Of a DNA stretch of 64,000 nt, positions 46,059-54,067 are shown piece by piece (the stretch's first letter is position 1; the number at the start of each line of letters is the position of its first letter). This stretch comes from JABDBL01 sp963845445 (GTDB taxonomy: Bacteria > Cyanobacteriota > Vampirovibrionia > Obscuribacterales > Obscuribacteraceae), in NCBI GenBank assembly GCA_963845445.1, contig CAWJSE010000002.1, positions 1,550,001 to 1,614,000 on the forward strand. Direction: 5' to 3'. The notes beneath the pieces were generated by a model. That model was not told where the DNA came from. It saw only the letters and a list, made by a program, of their open reading frames with translations, and did not search any database. A program made the position numbers and the translations under genes.

Positions 46059-46703
46059 CTACAAACGCCAATGCCAATAATAGGACTGGAAGCTACTTTT
46101 TAGCCTTTGTCTTTGCGCCGAATCATGGTCAGAATAAATAAAATAACTGGCCAGCCAAGCCGGCATGATTTTAATTTTTTCGCGCAAGGCTTGCCTGTCA
46201 TTTCTGTTAAATTGCGCAAGGGCATCACAAACTAATTGTGCAGAGCAATTAAATTTTCCTAGATACCAAAGAGCCCGTATCGCCAGACCAGCCACTTCAT
46301 CTCCTAAGCTTATTTTTCTTTGACTAACGCTAATGAAGCGAATACGAATATTGCCAAAACGAAACGAGCTGGAAGAGCCGCTACAAGCATAGACAGCTTC
46401 GGGTTGCGGACTAATATCAGTGCTGAGTCTTAGCTGCTGGGCGGCTTGCGATCCATGTGTGACCAAACTTTTACAAAAAGCGGTCGCTTTAGTTAAGGCA
46501 ACCTCTAAAATAGAAGGCATAGGCGATGTATCTTTTATGAATATTCCTCTGGCGACACGTATAATTTGACCCGATTTGACGAGTCTGTGAAATATTTGGT
46601 CAACAGCATTGCGAGAACCATAGTTAAGGAAGTCTCTTATAGAAAATGGTTTATTGTCCTTAAGCTTGTTAATATGTCTGCGTATTAGTACTGCGGTATA
46701 CAT
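46059..46703 (-). CDS. DUF6088/AbiEi-like winged-helix regulator, orphan
   Basis: 214 aa. The N-terminus is a winged-helix of the AbiEi-antitoxin type: KPFSIRDFLNYGSRNAVDQI, then LVKSGQIIRVARGIFI. The rest matches DUF6088-style proteins (QAAQQLRLSTDI; FGNIRIRFISVSQRK; EVAGLAIRALWYLGK). AbiE-type modules normally pair this with an AbiEii nucleotidyltransferase toxin. None is found on either side, so it may be an orphan antitoxin or a repurposed regulator. Complete frame, no nearby mobile genes. Confidence 0.75.
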   Translation of the reverse strand: MYTAVLIRRHINKLKDNKPFSIRDFLNYGSRNAVDQIFHRLVKSGQIIRVARGIFIKDTSPMPSILEVALTKATAFCKSLVTHGSQAAQQLRLSTDISPQPEAVYACSGSSSSFRFGNIRIRFISVSQRKISLGDEVAGLAIRALWYLGKFNCSAQLVCDALAQFNRNDRQALREKIKIMPAWLASYFIYSDHDSAQRQRLKSSFQSYYWHWRL

Positions 46704-46843
46704 GTCTTTTCTCCTTTTTCAGCATCTAAGAAATTGTCGTGTTTTTTCTTATATACGAAAAAAGTGCCGAAGTGGTTCAGTCAAGAGTGCTTAAACCATT
46801 ACTCGAGCGACATAATGTACGATTTCGGACGGACAATTCAAGA

Positions 46844-47095
46844 TCACTTAGTACTCGTTCCCTTATTCAAAAGCTTTCCATGTACTTTTCCGATAGGCTT
46901 GAATTGTTTATTCGGGCTGAACTGGTTAGGACGAGGAGTATTAAAATCACCAACAGGTTTATCCTTTGGTAAGCCACTCGGTCTGGCCACAGGAATGGTT
47001 GGTATTTCTTTCATTGCTTTATCATCTGCGATAGCCTGTGCAGTTTGCACCATGAATAAAGAGATTAAAGCAAAAGATAGCTTCATAACTTGCAT
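46844..47095 (-). CDS. Small secreted proline-rich protein, hypothetical
   Basis: 83 residues: signal peptide (MKLSFALISLFMVQTAQA with an AQA-type cleavage site) and a Pro/Lys-rich mature part (IPVARPSGLPKDKP ... NKGTSTK). The ATG at 47095 has a near-perfect AAGGAGG eight bases upstream, strong support for a real gene. No domain recognised. Confidence 0.7.
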   Translation of the reverse strand: MQVMKLSFALISLFMVQTAQAIADDKAMKEIPTIPVARPSGLPKDKPVGDFNTPRPNQFSPNKQFKPIGKVHGKLLNKGTSTK

Positions 47096-47235
47096 AATAG
47101 TTCCTCCTTAACCTGATTCTCAGTATAAATGCATCAGCGGACAATAGCTTATAGGATTTAACTGATTATGTCATAATTAAGGATTGGTGCGGCTAGAATA
47201 ATGCAACATCCCCTGCACGAAACTGTCTTCTTTTT

Positions 47236-48441
47236 CTAAACATCGCCACTAGCGCTCTGTCCTTTCGAGTGTTTTTCGATTATCAGCGCACAGACCGCAA
47301 AAACAATTGTTAGCCAGAAAAACGGATTAAATACACTTCTTTCTGTTGCGTTACAACTAATAAGCATGTCTATAGGCAATATCAAAATAGCCAGAGTAAC
47401 CATAATTAGCAAAGCCCTCACATATTTCAACCAGCTATTTATTGGCATTAATATGAGAGAAACGATGCCCGGAAATAACAACAGTAACTCTTGACTCGAT
47501 GCGCGCAAAGATAAAACGATACTTAAAGGCACGATAGCCGTGAATAAAATGTTTATTTGGCATTGCTTGGCCTTTATACGTTTGCCTATCATAAAAGCAG
47601 CGATGAGTAAGACGAAATAAGCTGCAATGGCTATCCCGTAAGCCGGATCTTTGCTGATTCCGAATCTCAATAATTGTCCCTGCAGAGTACAATCAGCCAG
47701 ACAAGCTAACCAATTATGTGTATGGCGATGAAACAATTGATACCAGGCGCCTACAATGCCAAAACCACCAATCAAAAAAGATACTAGCAAACCAATAACA
47801 GCCAGCAAAGTAGTAATAATCACAGTATAGAGCTGACCCATTCCCAGCTCAAAACAAAGCAAAGGTGGAACCAATTGTGGCTGTAACCAGAAGAGTGATT
47901 GATATATGCTCGCTTGTAAAAAATTTCGCTTCTTTAAATTTGCAAATAATCCGACCAATGCTAGTAGCATAAGTGGTATCAAATAACCTTCGCTCATGGA
48001 TAGAGCGTATGGACCCATGGCGCCAAGCAAGACTGCCAACCAGACCCTGTTAACTCCCTTCACGCCCAAAATGCGGCAGAGCATAAAAAACGATCCTAGG
48101 ACAGAAGCCGCCAAAATAAAAATCCATAAATAGAGAGCTGGCTTAAGTCCCAGAAGAGACAGTGGATAGAACGTCCAACTAATTATCGGCGGTACAATAA
48201 ATGTCGAGTGTCCATGAACAAATGCCAGACTTAGGGCCTTTTCCATATTCTGAATAGTATCGGCATTATAAATTTGATTGTAAGCACCAGCTTTTATCAA
48301 ACGACCAACTATGTAATATTGCGAAAACTCAGCTCCTTGCGCTAATCTAAAGCAGTAAACCACAGCCGCCGTTGGCGCAAAAATAGCCATAGTGATAATG
48401 GCCATTTCTAACCATTTATTGATTTTCTCGCTTGCAGCCAT
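47236..48441 (-). CDS. GT87/DUF2029-like membrane glycosyltransferase
   Basis: About 400 residues with around ten transmembrane helices. The arrangement resembles GT87 mannosyltransferases: a first helix, a periplasmic GAYNQIYNADTIQNM segment, then PPIISWTFYPLSLLGL before the next helices, and HNWLACLADCTLQGQLLR in the middle. GT87 enzymes add sugars from a lipid carrier at the outer face of the membrane. ATG 48441 used; TTG 48468 adds nine residues. Downstream of tnaA on the same strand. Confidence 0.7.
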   Translation of the reverse strand: MAASEKINKWLEMAIITMAIFAPTAAVVYCFRLAQGAEFSQYYIVGRLIKAGAYNQIYNADTIQNMEKALSLAFVHGHSTFIVPPIISWTFYPLSLLGLKPALYLWIFILAASVLGSFFMLCRILGVKGVNRVWLAVLLGAMGPYALSMSEGYLIPLMLLALVGLFANLKKRNFLQASIYQSLFWLQPQLVPPLLCFELGMGQLYTVIITTLLAVIGLLVSFLIGGFGIVGAWYQLFHRHTHNWLACLADCTLQGQLLRFGISKDPAYGIAIAAYFVLLIAAFMIGKRIKAKQCQINILFTAIVPLSIVLSLRASSQELLLLFPGIVSLILMPINSWLKYVRALLIMVTLAILILPIDMLISCNATERSVFNPFFWLTIVFAVCALIIEKHSKGQSASGDV

Positions 48442-48496
48442 AGTAAAGTAGTCTCCGATATAACCCAATAATTATAGTTGCTTATCTATCGGATTT

Positions 48497-49876
48497 TTAG
48501 ACTTCTGTGAACTTAGCCGAAAAGTGCCTAAGCACTGCTGGCTCTTCCATAATTCTCAGTCCTCTAAGCTTCTCTCTATCCTTGTATACTTCTATCAACG
48601 CCTCTGCAGCATAGTCAATATGACTTTGGGTGTAAACCCTCCTCGGTATAGCTAAACGTACTAATTCCATATTATGCGCTGCCCGCTGGTCATCTTTTTG
48701 ACTCGCTTTATTTTTTCCAAACATAACACTACCAAGTTCAGTCGCCCTTATGCCTGCCATTCTGTACAAAGCGCAGACAATAGCTTGTCCCGGAAATAAG
48801 CTTGGGGCAATGTGAGGACAAAACGACTTAGCATCTATGTATACCGCATGCCCACCTGTGGGCTGTATGATCGGAATATTAGCACTCAAAAGCTTTTCAG
48901 CTAGATAATTTACACTAGCAAACCGATAACACAAATAGTCTTCATCTATCGCTTCCGAAAAACCTTCTGCCATTGCTTCAAGATCTCTTCCTGCTAAGCC
49001 ACCATAAGTAGTGAACCCTTCAGTTAAAATTAACAGATCGGTAGCTTGCTTTGCCAATTGTTTATCGCGCATCAACAATAAACCACCGGTATTTACTAAT
49101 GCATCTTTTTTCGCACTAATTGTTGCTCCATCAGCTAAATCAAATATTCTCCGGACAATTTCGCGAACACTCAAATGAGCATATTCAGTTTCCCTTTGTT
49201 TTATAAAATAAGCATTCTCAGCGAATCTTGCAGCATCGATAAATAGTGGAATATTATGTCTTTGACAAATGCTTTTTATCTCTATTATGTTAGACAAACT
49301 GACCGGCTGCCCACCAATACTGTTATTAGTAATCGTAATCATGCACAAAGGTATTTGCTGAGCCCCCACTTCTTTAATAATAGATTCTAGTTTCTGCGGA
49401 TCTAGATTGCCCTTAAAAGGAAAGCTTTGATCAGCTTCGTATGCCTGATCAACCACTAGGTCAACGGCTTTCGCTCCATTAAATTCAATATTGGCTCTGG
49501 TGGTATCAAAATGATTATTATTGGGAATTATTTTGCCGCTTCCCCCTAATAAACTGAACAATATCCTCTCACTGGCACGCCCCTGATGGGTAGGCAAAAC
49601 GTGCGGCATACCAGTCATCTCTTGTATAACACTATTCAAGCGATACCAGCTGGAAGATCCCGCATAAGACTCGTCGCCGCGCAGCATACTAGCCCATTGC
49701 TCACAACTCATGGCCGCGGTTCCACTATCGGTAAGCAAGTCAATAATCACATTTTCGGCTGCCACTTGAAACAGATTAAAATGAGCCTCTTTTATGATTG
49801 CCTCCCTCTGCTGACGCGAGGTGAACTTTATAGGCTCGGTCATTTTGATTTTGAAAGGCTCGATTATTGTTTCCAA
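48497..49876 (-). CDS. tnaA: Tryptophanase (beta-eliminating lyase)
   Basis: PLP enzyme cleaving L-tryptophan to indole, pyruvate and ammonia. The PLP lysine is in TISAKKDALVNTGG; THQGRASERI and LLTDSGTAAMS are family motifs. Tyrosine phenol-lyase has Met-Glu-Arg where substrate choice is made; here GIRATELGSV gives Thr-Glu-Leu, closer to tryptophanase. The C-terminal EPAVLRHFSAKFTEV resembles E. coli TnaA. Starts at ATG 49876, where the EPFKIK lead matches TnaA. No tnaC-like leader peptide seen. Confidence 0.82.
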   Translation of the reverse strand: METIIEPFKIKMTEPIKFTSRQQREAIIKEAHFNLFQVAAENVIIDLLTDSGTAAMSCEQWASMLRGDESYAGSSSWYRLNSVIQEMTGMPHVLPTHQGRASERILFSLLGGSGKIIPNNNHFDTTRANIEFNGAKAVDLVVDQAYEADQSFPFKGNLDPQKLESIIKEVGAQQIPLCMITITNNSIGGQPVSLSNIIEIKSICQRHNIPLFIDAARFAENAYFIKQRETEYAHLSVREIVRRIFDLADGATISAKKDALVNTGGLLLMRDKQLAKQATDLLILTEGFTTYGGLAGRDLEAMAEGFSEAIDEDYLCYRFASVNYLAEKLLSANIPIIQPTGGHAVYIDAKSFCPHIAPSLFPGQAIVCALYRMAGIRATELGSVMFGKNKASQKDDQRAAHNMELVRLAIPRRVYTQSHIDYAAEALIEVYKDREKLRGLRIMEEPAVLRHFSAKFTEV

Positions 49877-49984
49877 GTTATGATCCTAAAAATACGCTGC
49901 TTCAGCTAAAAATAAGTGATTCTTCGTCAGAATTCATGAGAGAATTATTCTTCTAAGTTGTAAAGAAACGAATATCCGGATTTT

Positions 49985-50665
49985 ATGCTATCGCTGAAAG
50001 TAAAAGCAATTATTTTTGACTTGGACGGAACTCTGGTCGATTCGTGGAAAGCTATTGAATATGCCTGGAAAACTTGGTGCCTTGAGCACATGCTTGAATA
50101 CAATGAGCTAGTACACCGATTTAATGGCAGCCGAGCCATTGACATAATTCAAACTTTGAAGCCAGAGTTAAGTCCAGAAGTAGAAAAAGCCAAATTAGAT
50201 GCTTTGGAATTATCTCAAACTGAAAGTATTGCCACAATCCCTGGCGCCTTGCAAATATTAAGCCTCATTCCTAAGGATAAATGGGGTATTGTAACCTCCG
50301 GGTCGCAAGTTGTAGTAAATCGCAAATTGAAACATGCCCGCATAGAATCGCCAGAAGTTCTGATTACTTCTGAAAAGATTAGCCAGGGTAAGCCCCATCC
50401 ACAAGGTTATTTAAAAGCAGCCTCTGCCTTAAATATAGATCCGGGTGATTGTCTAGTCTTTGAAGATTCTCCCCAGGGTATTAAGGCTGCCCGCTTAGCT
50501 GGCATGAATGTAATCGCTCTATCGACGACTTTTCCCTTAGAAAGCCTGACAGAAGCCCACGCTTGCATCGACAATTATGAAATTTTAGATATTTCGGTGG
50601 ACTATTCACAAATAACAATATCCCAAAGACTAACTCATACCACAGCAAGCCTTTTGAACAAATAA
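49985..50665 (+). CDS. HAD-family phosphatase (sugar-phosphatase-like)
   Basis: HAD hydrolase with cap domain. Motif I DLDGTLVDS supplies the nucleophile Asp, motif II is VTSGSQ, motif III has the Lys in GKPHPQGYLKAA, and motif IV FEDSPQGIKAA. 226 aa. The motif order and cap size resemble subfamily IA glycerol-3-phosphate or 2-deoxyglucose-6-phosphate phosphatases. Substrate not assigned. Divergent from tnaA. Confidence 0.88.
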   Translation: MLSLKVKAIIFDLDGTLVDSWKAIEYAWKTWCLEHMLEYNELVHRFNGSRAIDIIQTLKPELSPEVEKAKLDALELSQTESIATIPGALQILSLIPKDKWGIVTSGSQVVVNRKLKHARIESPEVLITSEKISQGKPHPQGYLKAASALNIDPGDCLVFEDSPQGIKAARLAGMNVIALSTTFPLESLTEAHACIDNYEILDISVDYSQITISQRLTHTTASLLNK

Positions 50666-50761
50666 AATTTGAGCTCAGCTCCAGACTAGGCGTAAAATAA
50701 TAATAAACATTGTCTTTTAAAACAATTAAAATACACTGCTAGATATTCACTTCACCGGAAA

Positions 50762-51883
50762 ATGATAAAGATTACTCACATTAACAATATGCTTTGGACA
50801 GCCCCACTTTTCCTGGGATCTTTGTTTGTATGCATGCAACCAGCCTTTTCCGATTCACCTGCTGATTCCACAGCTATTGCTGCTAATTCATACAACATAG
50901 ATGACAAAGTTGCTCCTACCACCCTTAGTAGCGCGAACATTGCCAAATCTAGCAGCAAGGGAACCATATTACGTGGCAAAGCCGAAGTAACTGAGCATGC
51001 AGACAATAATCTTCAAGCATGGCAAGCGTCACAAATTTACCGGCAAGGAGTGCTTGCACTTTCTGGCAAAGAATATAATCTAGCAGCCCAATTTTTCAAA
51101 CTAGCTGGAGATGGTTTTGCTGTAGCTGGTGGGAATGAAAAATTTCTCGCCGAATCAAGATATGCAGAAGGGCAATCGCGCCGATTATTGGGACAGAAAC
51201 AACAGGCTATCCCACTGTATCAAGAGGCAATTTCATTATTTAGACAATATGATCCTCTAAGCCCATACTTAAAAGCAGCCGTTGATAATTTGAGGACTAT
51301 CACGCCTCCGTTGCAAGCTCGGCTAGCTAAGACCGACATAAGACTGAAAGCTCTGGCAGAAATTTCTGGCATACAAGCAGTGGATAGAAATATAGCATTG
51401 AAAGGTAGAGCAACAGATAGCGATAACGGAGATCCATTGCGCACAGAAAGGGCAAGCAACAGCGTTACGGAAGGTCACATAAAAAAAACTGTTTTGCAGG
51501 CATTCGTAAAAATGACTTGCTTAGAAACAGCTGAATTGGGTTCCAACTATTACACTGCTGCTGACAGATTTTTGCCTTTGAAGGCCGATGGCAAAAACGT
51601 TGCTGTGGCAGCCTCATCTGGCTTTAATGCCCCAATAATAAATATCAAGCTAAATGGTCACTCTTATAATGTGGGCGTTGATTTGCCAGAGCTTTCGTCT
51701 GGTCGCAGAACAGTATATCTAGTGACTGATGGCAAAAATGTATTAGCAATTGATCCAGCAACTTACGACGTTTGGAAATTGTATTCTAAATTAGACAAGC
51801 ACTCGGCAGAATTTGATTGGCGTAAACTTACTCATCAAAAAGATTTCCAACGACGTATAAGCCCTCCAAAAAATACAAACTAA
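50762..51883 (+). CDS. Exported TPR-like hypothetical protein
   Basis: 373 aa. N-terminal signal (MLWTAPLFLGSLFVCMQPAF) with cleavage near SDS. Residues about 95-180 form TPR-like helix pairs (QIYRQGVLALSGKEYNLAAQ; AEGQSRRLLGQKQQAIPLYQ). The C-terminal part (FNAPIINIKLNGHSYNVGVD) is beta-rich and unrecognised. Likely periplasmic. Confidence 0.7.
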   Translation: MIKITHINNMLWTAPLFLGSLFVCMQPAFSDSPADSTAIAANSYNIDDKVAPTTLSSANIAKSSSKGTILRGKAEVTEHADNNLQAWQASQIYRQGVLALSGKEYNLAAQFFKLAGDGFAVAGGNEKFLAESRYAEGQSRRLLGQKQQAIPLYQEAISLFRQYDPLSPYLKAAVDNLRTITPPLQARLAKTDIRLKALAEISGIQAVDRNIALKGRATDSDNGDPLRTERASNSVTEGHIKKTVLQAFVKMTCLETAELGSNYYTAADRFLPLKADGKNVAVAASSGFNAPIINIKLNGHSYNVGVDLPELSSGRRTVYLVTDGKNVLAIDPATYDVWKLYSKLDKHSAEFDWRKLTHQKDFQRRISPPKNTN

Positions 51884-52173
51884 GTGCAAATTGAGCGCAT
51901 GTCACTAATTGACGGCCTTTTCTGCTCTACCTTTTCAATTAAATTGGCACTCTAAAGCTTTGATTTGCTTGTCCAGTGTTAGTTAAAATCGGTTTTTGTT
52001 GAGTAGCCAACATTTCACCATGGGAATTCCCCCACTGCCAGGGGAATTTCACCAATTGTTCTAGAGGCTTGATTTTTCTAAACTGCATTCACTTGAGAAC
52101 CAGTCAAATCCTGAGAGGGTTAAGCGATTGGAATCTTCAAAAGAGTTTAAGGAAGCAAGGAGCTAAGAAATAT

Positions 52174-52413
52174 ATGAGTATCTTTAAGAATCCAACCGAC
52201 GAAGACCGTTTATGCCAGGTCCTTAAGGCTTATGTCGAAGAATGGGGTCCGCAGCATGTAATTGTCTCAGTTCCAAATAAATGGAGTGATTATAATACTG
52301 ATAGTCTTGGCTTAGTGAGACTTGAGTTTTCCACTTCTGATAGTGTTTCTATTCGAGTTGAATATGATAAACAAGTTCAACTTGCCTATGCAGTTCAATT
52401 GCAAACAGCATGA
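52174..52413 (+). CDS. Small conserved-looking hypothetical protein
   Basis: 79 residues from ATG 52174 (MSIFKNPTDEDRL), with AAGGAG upstream at somewhat long spacing; the longer frame from 52069 adds a poorly coding-like lead. Mixed alpha/beta, soluble, ending YAVQLQTA. Its stop directly abuts the stop of the convergent gene at 52414. No family recognised. Confidence 0.55.
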   Translation: MSIFKNPTDEDRLCQVLKAYVEEWGPQHVIVSVPNKWSDYNTDSLGLVRLEFSTSDSVSIRVEYDKQVQLAYAVQLQTA

Positions 52414-53751
52414 TTACTGTATTTTCTGCTTCACTAAAGTTGATTTTGATTGATGATCTACCCAAACTAATTGCTGCTTAAGCTTAGGATATTCAGTAAG
52501 AAAACTCAGATGCACATGTTTCTCAGAGTGCGGCTCCAAATGAAAGAGAAACTGCGAATTCTCTTCTGGACTCGAACACACAGGATGGCGACTGCCGTTT
52601 GTATCTTCAAGGAATAAATCGATAGAACTCAAATCAGCCTCTCCATCGTTTATCAAAGTAGCGTCAATGCTAACGAAATGCCCTCCTACTCCATCATTAT
52701 CTATCTTGCTTTTCTCAATCTTTATTCTCAATTCAGGAAGTTCGTCCGTTTTGCTTGGTTTTTCTTTTTCCGTAGCCGCGGGCATAAGCAAATCAGTATC
52801 TATAACCATATTGAGATCATCGCCCGGCTCCAAAGTTGCCTTAGGACCTTTGCGCATAACAGCATACCCTGTAGCGATCAAAGCGCCCGCAGCCGCACCA
52901 CCAGCAATATTATATCCATGCATAGCAATAGTATTCTGAAGACCAAAAAGGTCGTAAGCTACTATGGCCCCTACAATAGCCCCACCTGCAGCGTGCGCAG
53001 CTATGATACCAAAACCTTTGGCCTTTGTTTTAATAGTGGAACGCTTAACATTATTGGCTTCGGCTCGAAAAGCAAATTTCCTACCATCTGGAGTTATTAA
53101 CTGATCAAAAGAAAGCTCCAGTGATCCCGGTCTATATACACGTCTAGGTGGCAAAATTTTCGAAACAGAACCACGCAGCACCGATCCTTCCGGAATAATC
53201 TTATTTTTGTCCACATATATATCTTCTGTCGTCCTAGCGGTGATTTGTTGACCTAGACGAGCTGGATAAAGATTACCCTCAATATCACGATTAATCAGGC
53301 TAATTGGATGACTCGGTACACTTGCCAGCTTAAGCTTAATGGGCGTTCCTGTCGCTACCCTGTAAGTAATACCCCCCTGCAATACAACGGGTGGTTTAGC
53401 TTTTGCATTTTCATCATTTTCCGGTTTTCGTTGCTTCTCTTTTTCATCCTGAGCATTTGAGAATTCGTCTTCCATTTGCTCTGAATTAGAAGTTTGCTCG
53501 TCTAACGAACTCTCCACCTCAGATTTGGCTGCTACGGCAGTATCACTTTCATCGGGTTTAGCAGTGGGCTGATGGAGATTAAACTCAACAGCATCTTTAT
53601 CTCTATTTCCCTGTGCTATTTCAACAGAAATGCTTGCACTTGCAGCATTGAAAAAGAAGACAGTCACTGTCAACCAAATCAATAGATTTTTGTTGGTATT
53701 GAAGAACGAACAATTCGCCAGATCAAAGAACAATATATCCCATCTTTCCAT
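52414..53751 (-). CDS. Membrane-anchored envelope protein with glycine-zipper, hypothetical
   Basis: 445 aa. One N-terminal hydrophobic segment (LLIWLTVTVFFFNAASAS) is followed by about 80 residues rich in Glu, Lys and Asp, then a beta-rich domain (IIPEGSVLRGSVSKILPP; LELSFDQLITPDGRKFAF). This resembles the outer part of VirB10/TrbI-like proteins but is too weak to name. A glycine-zipper region (AAHAAGGAIVGAIVAYD) and a C-terminal beta-sandwich follow. Unknown role. Confidence 0.65.
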   Translation of the reverse strand: MERWDILFFDLANCSFFNTNKNLLIWLTVTVFFFNAASASISVEIAQGNRDKDAVEFNLHQPTAKPDESDTAVAAKSEVESSLDEQTSNSEQMEDEFSNAQDEKEKQRKPENDENAKAKPPVVLQGGITYRVATGTPIKLKLASVPSHPISLINRDIEGNLYPARLGQQITARTTEDIYVDKNKIIPEGSVLRGSVSKILPPRRVYRPGSLELSFDQLITPDGRKFAFRAEANNVKRSTIKTKAKGFGIIAAHAAGGAIVGAIVAYDLFGLQNTIAMHGYNIAGGAAAGALIATGYAVMRKGPKATLEPGDDLNMVIDTDLLMPAATEKEKPSKTDELPELRIKIEKSKIDNDGVGGHFVSIDATLINDGEADLSSIDLFLEDTNGSRHPVCSSPEENSQFLFHLEPHSEKHVHLSFLTEYPKLKQQLVWVDHQSKSTLVKQKIQ

Positions 53752-54067
53752 TTAACAAAGATAAACATATGATAGCTGGCAAGATGCACTCTGAAAAGAG
53801 CCCGAGATTCAAAGAGACAAAGACAAGAAAATCAAGCATTGATTCATAATCCGATAGCCCTAAGCTCCCAAGGCAATACTACCTCCTTAACATAAGGATT
53901 AAGCAATTTAGAACATCGAGAAACAGTTAGGAGCTTTCTGCAGTGCAGAATTTAAGGATAGCGCGCCGGAGCTGAAGAATAAAAATCACAGAGTGTTTAA
54001 TATAGGTTTCATTTTAGTTATTTTTTGGGAATACCATTTTGAGAAACACTAGATGTCCAAGCGATAA
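53752..54067. other. Intergenic region with a palindrome
   Basis: About 316 bp between two divergent genes, so it should carry both promoters. The one clear structure is a perfect inverted repeat TTCTGCA-G-TGCAGAA at 53936-53950, a candidate operator. No small gene or RNA recognised. Confidence 0.4.

Noticed and set aside
46734..47111. Plus-strand frames opposite the small secreted protein
   Set aside because: The minus-strand gene has a signal peptide and a near-perfect ribosome-binding site; these frames have neither.
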